Positions 7,229 through 10,439 of a stretch of 10,439 bases of DNA are shown here, piece by piece (positions within the stretch are counted from its first letter, which is position 1; every line of letters begins with the position of its first letter). The notes beneath the pieces are model-generated. The model did not search any database and was not told the DNA's origin. It saw only the letters and a program-made list of their open reading frames with translations. A program made the position numbers and the translations under genes. Origin of the DNA: Candidatus Aquicultor primus (GTDB lineage: Bacteria > Actinomycetota > Aquicultoria > Aquicultorales > Aquicultoraceae); assembly GCA_001767575.1 (NCBI GenBank), contig MELI01000080.1, positions 15,117-25,555 on the forward strand. The letters run 5' to 3'.

Positions 7229-9253
7229 TTACCCCCTCGTGAAGATTAAGAGAATCAAAAGCGTCACAAATATATAGCTTAGATAAAGATTTATACTACC
7301 GGCCTGAATCATCTTTGCTTTACCTGCCAAGCGAACGAGAACGTTTATGATTCTCTTGTATATATAGCGCTCGAATACAGGATAGATTGAAGCCTCGTAC
7401 GTGATTGTTCTTGGAAAATACGGGGAAATGCCGTCCTCAACATCTACTCTGCTTCGTGGCTGATAGATTCCGCTAAATACCATTCGCAGCGGCCTCGAAA
7501 AAGCAGTAGCACTATATTGCATCCTCGGAGTAATCTCCCGTATTCCGCAGTCCCAGGTCGGCCCAATGATCGTCGAGCGCTTACCGCGTATTCTGACGAG
7601 AAAGGCGGCCAGGATACCGATAAGAGCCAGCACCACCATGATGAGGGCAATCGAAACCGAGGAGCGCGACCCGTTAACCGCAACATTAAACGACAGGGGA
7701 TCGGAAAGCATCGGCACTCCGGTAGCTCCAAGAAGGGCTGCCCCTACTCGCTCCGGGATCTTTATGAAAATGGTAGCGCCGACACCAAGGGCCACCGAGA
7801 GAACGCCAAGTATCCCCATCCCGACAAGCATTGCGCGTGGAACCTCTTTTGCGCCCGCCACGCACTCACTTCTTGGAAGAGAGAGGAACGCTATGCCAAA
7901 TACCTTAACAAAGCAGGCCGCCGCTAATCCTCCGGTTAAGGCCAATGCCGGCGCTAAAAACAGCGCAATCAGCTTAATTGAGGTATCGCCTAAAGTATAC
8001 GACTGAAGGATAGCCTGAAACGTTAGCCACTCACTTGCAAACCCGTTAAATGGCGGTAGAGCGGAGATTGCAAGCGATCCAACGAGGAAAAGGGTCCCCG
8101 TAACCGGCATGGTTTTTAGCAGCCCTCCCATATCGTCGATATTCTTAGTGCCGGTTGCATAATGAATCGATCCGGCCCCAAGAAAAAGAAGTCCCTTGAA
8201 TATCGCATGGTTTATCAAATGAAAGAGGCCTGCGGTTAAACTCAAGAGTGCGGCGGCCTTAAGGTTAAACGACATAAAAACGACCGCAAGACCTATCCCC
8301 ATGAGAATGATTCCTATGTTCTCAACGCTGTGATATGCAAGAAGGCGCTTAATATCGTGCTCCATGAGCGCGTACATGACCCCTAAGAGAGCAGACACGG
8401 CGGCCAGTATAATTATGATCGCGCCCCACCACCAGGTGAGCGGCGAGAGAAAGTCGAACATTACGCGAATTAACCCGTAGATCGCCGTTTTAATCATGAC
8501 CCCGCTCATCAGCGCCGATACGTGGCTTGGAGCCGCCGGGTGCGCCCTTGGCAACCACACGTGGAGCGGTACGAGTCCTGCCTTCGTTCCAAATCCCAGC
8601 AAGGCCGCAAGAAATATGGCGTTCTTAAGTGCCGGTGGAATTGTTGTTGCGGCGGATTTAAAGTCCACGAATCCGAAACCGCCCGAGTTGGCGGCAAGGG
8701 TAATAAAAGCTATGAGGATAAAGGCGGTACCCGCATGAGTCATTACGAGGTATTGAAACCCTGCCTTAACCGTTTGGATATTCTTATAATCAAACACGAT
8801 GAGAAAATATGAGGTAAGCGTCATCATTTCCCAAAAAATGGCGAAATAAAAAGCGTTATCAACCGTTACCACCAAAATCATCGATAACACAAAAAGGCTA
8901 TATAGTGCCCCAAAGCCCCCCGCACTCCTCTCACCCGCAGTTTTGCGCATATATGGTGGAGCATAAATAGATACCGCGAGAGACAGGGTTGATATGGTAA
9001 GCAAGAAAAAGGCCGAAAGGCCATCAAGACTTAAGGATCCATCGCCGAATAGCGCCGATGGAAAGAGGGTAAGCATTACAGTGGAAGGATATGTGAGCGC
9101 AAACATGGCAATTGCAATTCCGGCAATTGACGCAAGAGCCGCAAAGCCATAAGCCAGCAGTATATTGATTCTGTTGTTGTGATAAAAAACGAGCGGCAGT
9201 ACTATACCCAATAGGTGGGCAGCCAACATAGCAATGAATAGAATTTCAATCAA
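7229..9253 (-). CDS. hyfB: HyfB-type proton-antiporter-like membrane subunit (NuoL/MrpA family)
   Basis: 674 aa, first gene of the operon, about 15-16 membrane helices. Ion-path residues are kept: E142 in AIFWEMMTLTSY, K224 in GFGTKAGLVPLHVWLP, then RAHPAAPSHVSALMSG, K255 (GVMIKTAIYGLI), K302 (HDIKRLLAYHSVENIG) and K353 (HLINHAIFKGLLF). The C-terminal part after about 555 has GPTWDCG and MQYSATAFSRPLRMVF, typical of HyfB/HycC rather than NuoL, then a last membrane helix at about 655-672. The start is assigned to TTG at 9253: the frame has a stop at 9277-9275 and no ATG or GTG between. The nearest ribosome-site candidate (GGGGAG) is about 12 nt away, which is long. The ATG at 9229 is an alternative that would remove eight residues and has no good ribosome site. 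Confidence 0.93.
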   Translation of the reverse strand: MIEILFIAMLAAHLLGIVLPLVFYHNNRINILLAYGFAALASIAGIAIAMFALTYPSTVMLTLFPSALFGDGSLSLDGLSAFFLLTISTLSLAVSIYAPPYMRKTAGERSAGGFGALYSLFVLSMILVVTVDNAFYFAIFWEMMTLTSYFLIVFDYKNIQTVKAGFQYLVMTHAGTAFILIAFITLAANSGGFGFVDFKSAATTIPPALKNAIFLAALLGFGTKAGLVPLHVWLPRAHPAAPSHVSALMSGVMIKTAIYGLIRVMFDFLSPLTWWWGAIIIILAAVSALLGVMYALMEHDIKRLLAYHSVENIGIILMGIGLAVVFMSFNLKAAALLSLTAGLFHLINHAIFKGLLFLGAGSIHYATGTKNIDDMGGLLKTMPVTGTLFLVGSLAISALPPFNGFASEWLTFQAILQSYTLGDTSIKLIALFLAPALALTGGLAAACFVKVFGIAFLSLPRSECVAGAKEVPRAMLVGMGILGVLSVALGVGATIFIKIPERVGAALLGATGVPMLSDPLSFNVAVNGSRSSVSIALIMVVLALIGILAAFLVRIRGKRSTIIGPTWDCGIREITPRMQYSATAFSRPLRMVFSGIYQPRSRVDVEDGISPYFPRTITYEASIYPVFERYIYKRIINVLVRLAGKAKMIQAGSINLYLSYIFVTLLILLIFTRG

Positions 9254-9287
9254 AGTGAGTACGCACTCCCCGCTTTATTATATCCAA
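9246..9287 (-). promoter_or_regulatory. Possible 13-residue leader ORF overlapping the hyfB start
   Basis: A minus-strand TTG (9287) follows a strong AAAGGAGAGG (9297-9288) and opens a 13-codon frame, reading MDIIKRGVRTHFD if TTG is the start. It ends at TGA 9248-9246, overlapping the first codons of hyfB. Spacing from GGAG to TTG is short, about 3 nt. Translation of it could bring ribosomes to the weakly equipped hyfB start. It is equally possible that the AGGAG is simply part of a structured leader. Speculative. Confidence 0.2.
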
Positions 9288-9306
9288 CCTCTCCTTTGGT
9301 ATTATA
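9276..9306 (-). promoter_or_regulatory. Two -10-like TATAATA repeats upstream of hyfB
   Basis: On the minus strand TATAATA occurs twice, at 9306-9300 and 9282-9276, 24 bp apart, upstream of the hyfB start. Each matches the sigma70 -10 consensus, but I find no convincing -35 box at 16-18 bp for either. Between them lies CCAA-AGGAGAGG-TTGG, a small hairpin that would hold the AGGAG in its loop. These are candidate operon promoters or part of a structured leader. Confidence 0.35.
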
Positions 9307-9380
9307 ACGGCCAATCCATCCGCAACGCCCTCACCGGTTGGGACTTTCACCCTCGGGTACGTGCGCCCTGCCGGGCGCAC
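9300..9380 (-). ncRNA. Structured leader element resembling the 5' end of a group II intron RNA (truncated)
   Basis: On the minus strand a perfect 8-bp hairpin, GTGCGCCC-GGCA-GGGCGCAC (9380-9361), is followed by GTACCCGAGGGTGAAAGTCC and then CAACCGGTGAGGGCG. Bacterial group II introns often begin GUGCG, fold a first hairpin of this kind, and continue with an AGGGTG-AAAGTCCC segment in domain I. What is seen would be only the first 80 nt. No reverse transcriptase, domain V or 3' end is present, since hyfB starts at 9253. Alternatives are an undescribed leader RNA or riboswitch controlling the operon. FMN riboswitches share a GGGTGAAA-TTCCC motif but the rest of that fold is missing. The likeness is recalled, not searched. 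Confidence 0.35.
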
Positions 9381-9431
9381 AAAACGAAAAGCCGCCCGCG
9401 TGCGACGCTAATTTCTCATTAATTTGGTGAT

Positions 9432-9455
9432 ACCTCTGCCGAAATCGGCAAAGGT
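9432..9455 (-). terminator. Terminator-like hairpin downstream of the CBS-domain gene
   Basis: Minus strand ACCTTTGCCG-ATTT-CGGCAGAGGT gives a 10-bp stem (one G-T pair) with a 4-nt loop, starting 13 nt after the stop codon of the CBS gene at 9468. No T-run follows, only ATCACCAAATTAATG, so it is not a classic intrinsic terminator. It may still end or protect the CBS transcript, separating it from the Hyf-like operon. Confidence 0.45.
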
Positions 9456-9467
9456 GCTAAAACCAGG

Positions 9468-10034
9468 TTAAACCAACCTCCTGAACTCAAGGATGTTCTC
9501 CATGAAGTCTTCTTTCTTCAATATGCTATCGGACAGCTCGCTGAAGACTTCTACCATCCTTACAAGGCCGACGAGTTTCTTCTTGTTCTCGATAACCGGC
9601 AATATCATGAGGTCGTTATGGATCATAAGGTATGCCGCTTTCACGATAGGGTCTTCCGGTTCGACATATACCTTGACCGGCCGCATAACTTCCTTTACCG
9701 GTTTTTCCACTAGCTCTGTCGACTCCGTGTCAAACAGAGTATCCCAGATTGCCGCCAGCTCAAGGGTATCTCCTGAAAAACCCTGTGCGCTCGTAGCCGT
9801 TTTCATAAAATTCGGCTCTAGCCCCTGTAATATGTCGCGCAGCCTCAATGTTCCGACCAAGCGCTTATTATCCAACACGAGAGCGATCATCGGCTGAAAA
9901 CAAAAGCTTCCCTCAAGCATCGAATCTTTTACAATCTCTATCGCTTTCTTTAGCGATATATCACTAGGAATATGCGGATACTTGTTAATATCAACCATTA
10001 GGTCCTTGGTTTTTCTGATGACTAACATGTCCAT
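9468..10034 (-). CDS. Two-CBS-domain protein
   Basis: 188 aa, soluble, made of a CBS pair. CBS1 (about 8-72) starts TKDLMVDINKYPHIPSDISL and ends LVGTLRLRDILQGL. After an insert (about 73-110) rich in Thr, Ser and acidic residues, CBS2 (about 113-168) has VKEVMRPVKVYVEPEDPIVK and ends KKKLVGLVRMVEVFSEL. CBS pairs usually bind adenine nucleotides such as AMP, ATP or NADH and regulate enzymes or transporters. There is no additional catalytic, DNA-binding or membrane domain, so this is a stand-alone sensor module whose partner is unknown. It is 214 bp upstream of hyfB on the same strand, separated by a hairpin. A role in tuning the Hyf-like ion pump to energy charge is a guess from context. The ATG at 10034 has AAGGAG 4 nt upstream; the ATG at 10028 (10 nt) is an alternative. 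Confidence 0.88.
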   Translation of the reverse strand: MDMLVIRKTKDLMVDINKYPHIPSDISLKKAIEIVKDSMLEGSFCFQPMIALVLDNKRLVGTLRLRDILQGLEPNFMKTATSAQGFSGDTLELAAIWDTLFDTESTELVEKPVKEVMRPVKVYVEPEDPIVKAAYLMIHNDLMILPVIENKKKLVGLVRMVEVFSELSDSILKKEDFMENILEFRRLV

Positions 10035-10212
10035 CCTTCTCCTTTACTTTAAATCATCGTTTTACTATATGTAAAGCGCTCTTTAAGCACTTATAATGCA
10101 AAGTTCTTGCCCGGTGTTTTTCTGAAGCCTTCTCCTATGTCCAGTTCTCCCAGTTAACCTTGATTTTATTAAAACACCCCGTGTAAAAATATAAATCGGG
10201 GACTTCACCGCA

Positions 10213-10228
10213 TTTTGGTTGACCAAAA
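10213..10228. promoter_or_regulatory. Perfect 7-2-7 palindrome, operator-like
   Basis: TTTTGGT-TG-ACCAAAA is a perfect inverted repeat with a 2-bp centre. It lies about 180 bp upstream of the CBS gene and about 145 bp upstream of the plus-strand regulator. The form suits a dimeric transcription factor; as RNA it would be a small hairpin with no terminator tail. The protein is unknown. Confidence 0.35.
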
Positions 10229-10358
10229 CGCCTTGAACTTACTGCTCATTACGTAAAGTTTAAACGAATCAGAATTAGGTGGGGTGTCGGCCAAGGTAGG
10301 TGGTTTCCCCTATGGTACTGTATGGGTAATTCCTGATTTTATGTGCCTTTTTAGCGTC

Positions 10359-10364
10359 TATAAT
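10359..10364 (+). promoter_or_regulatory. -10 box of a possibly leaderless response-regulator mRNA
   Basis: A perfect TATAAT ends 10 bp before the ATG at 10375. A transcript start about 7 nt downstream would fall around 10371, leaving only a few nucleotides before the ATG. No Shine-Dalgarno sequence is present (TTTAAACTACA precedes the ATG), which agrees with a leaderless message. No good -35 box was found. Confidence 0.4.
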
Positions 10365-10374
10365 TTAAACTACA

Positions 10375-10439
10375 ATGGGAAAGATACGTGTATTGCTGGC
10401 GGAAGACCACGCCCTGGTGCGTGAGAGCATCCGCCGGTT
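10375..10439 (+). CDS. NarL-family response regulator, N-terminal 21 codons (partial)
   Basis: The frame from ATG 10375 reads MGKIRVLLAEDHALVRESIR and continues off the right edge. This is the start of a receiver domain: beta-1 strand IRVLLAEDH with the acidic pair E-D, then the LVRES helix. It is nearly the same as residues 9-25 of the regulator at 811-1479 (IRILLAEDHVLVRESLR), so the two are probably paralogues, and the DNA is also similar. A NarL/FixJ output domain is expected beyond the window but is not seen. It is transcribed away from the CBS and Hyf-like genes. Confidence 0.85.
   Translation, partial: MGKIRVLLAEDHALVRESIRR

Larger units (their letters stand above)
10035..10374. other. 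Intergenic region between divergent CBS and response regulator genes
   Basis: This 340-bp, AT-rich stretch separates two divergently transcribed genes and should hold both promoters. For the minus-strand CBS gene, TATAGT (10069-10064) is a possible -10 box without a clear -35. On the plus strand there is a TATAAT at 10092-10097 not tied to any gene. Dyads include CCCCG (10177-10181)/CGGGG (10197-10201) with a 15-nt AT-rich loop, and a stronger palindrome at 10213-10228, listed separately. No open frame of useful length, tRNA or repeat array was seen. Confidence 0.5.

Noticed and set aside
9300..9345. FMN riboswitch
   Set aside because: Only a GGGTGAAA-GTCCC-AACCGG fragment is similar. The other conserved FMN arms are absent, and none of the downstream genes concern riboflavin.
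1..10439. CRISPR arrays, insertion sequences, tRNA or rRNA genes
   Set aside because: No regularly spaced repeats, transposase-like frames or recognisable RNA gene sequences were seen on either strand.

Overview
The window is dominated by one compact minus-strand operon (9253 down to 1771). It encodes a membrane-bound complex of the hydrogenase-4 / complex I family, in the order hyfB, hyfC, hyfE, hyfF, hyfG, then a fused hyfH-hyfI. The membrane pumping subunits and the iron-sulfur wire look intact. The large (hyfG-type) subunit, however, lacks both cysteine pairs that hold the [NiFe] centre. This makes it an 'energy-converting hydrogenase related' (Ehr) type complex: complex I-like, predicted to move H+ or Na+, but not a hydrogenase. 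Its electron donor and acceptor cannot be read from this window.

Layout, left to right. 1-798 (-): N-terminal part of a membrane sensor, probably a histidine kinase, cut by the window edge. 811-1479 (-): its NarL/FixJ-type response regulator, with a well-placed promoter whose spacer is a near-perfect inverted repeat. 1538-1770: no convincing gene; some hairpin-forming sequence. 1771-9253 (-): the six-gene Ehr/Hyf-like operon, with junctions of 1-8 bp and mostly good Shine-Dalgarno sequences. 9254-9467: leader of the operon, holding a GC-rich structured element that resembles the 5' end of a group II intron RNA (or an unknown leader RNA), plus a terminator-like hairpin. 9468-10034 (-): a two-CBS-domain protein. 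10035-10374: a 340-bp intergenic region with several dyads. 10375-10439 (+): the first 21 codons of a second NarL-type response regulator.

How the parts may work together (inference): the Hyf-like complex would couple an unidentified redox reaction to ion translocation. The CBS protein may sense adenine nucleotides upstream of it. The two similar response regulators on either side suggest that signal transduction controls this energy module. No hydrogenase maturation or nickel genes are present, in keeping with the missing [NiFe] ligands.

Organism: a bacterium, shown by Shine-Dalgarno sites, sigma70-like -10 boxes and NarL regulators. GC content looks moderate (about half). Ehr/Hyf-like clusters are known in anaerobic lineages of Actinobacteria, Firmicutes, Chloroflexi and others. 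An anaerobic or thermophilic actinobacterial or related lineage would fit, but the sequence alone does not settle it.
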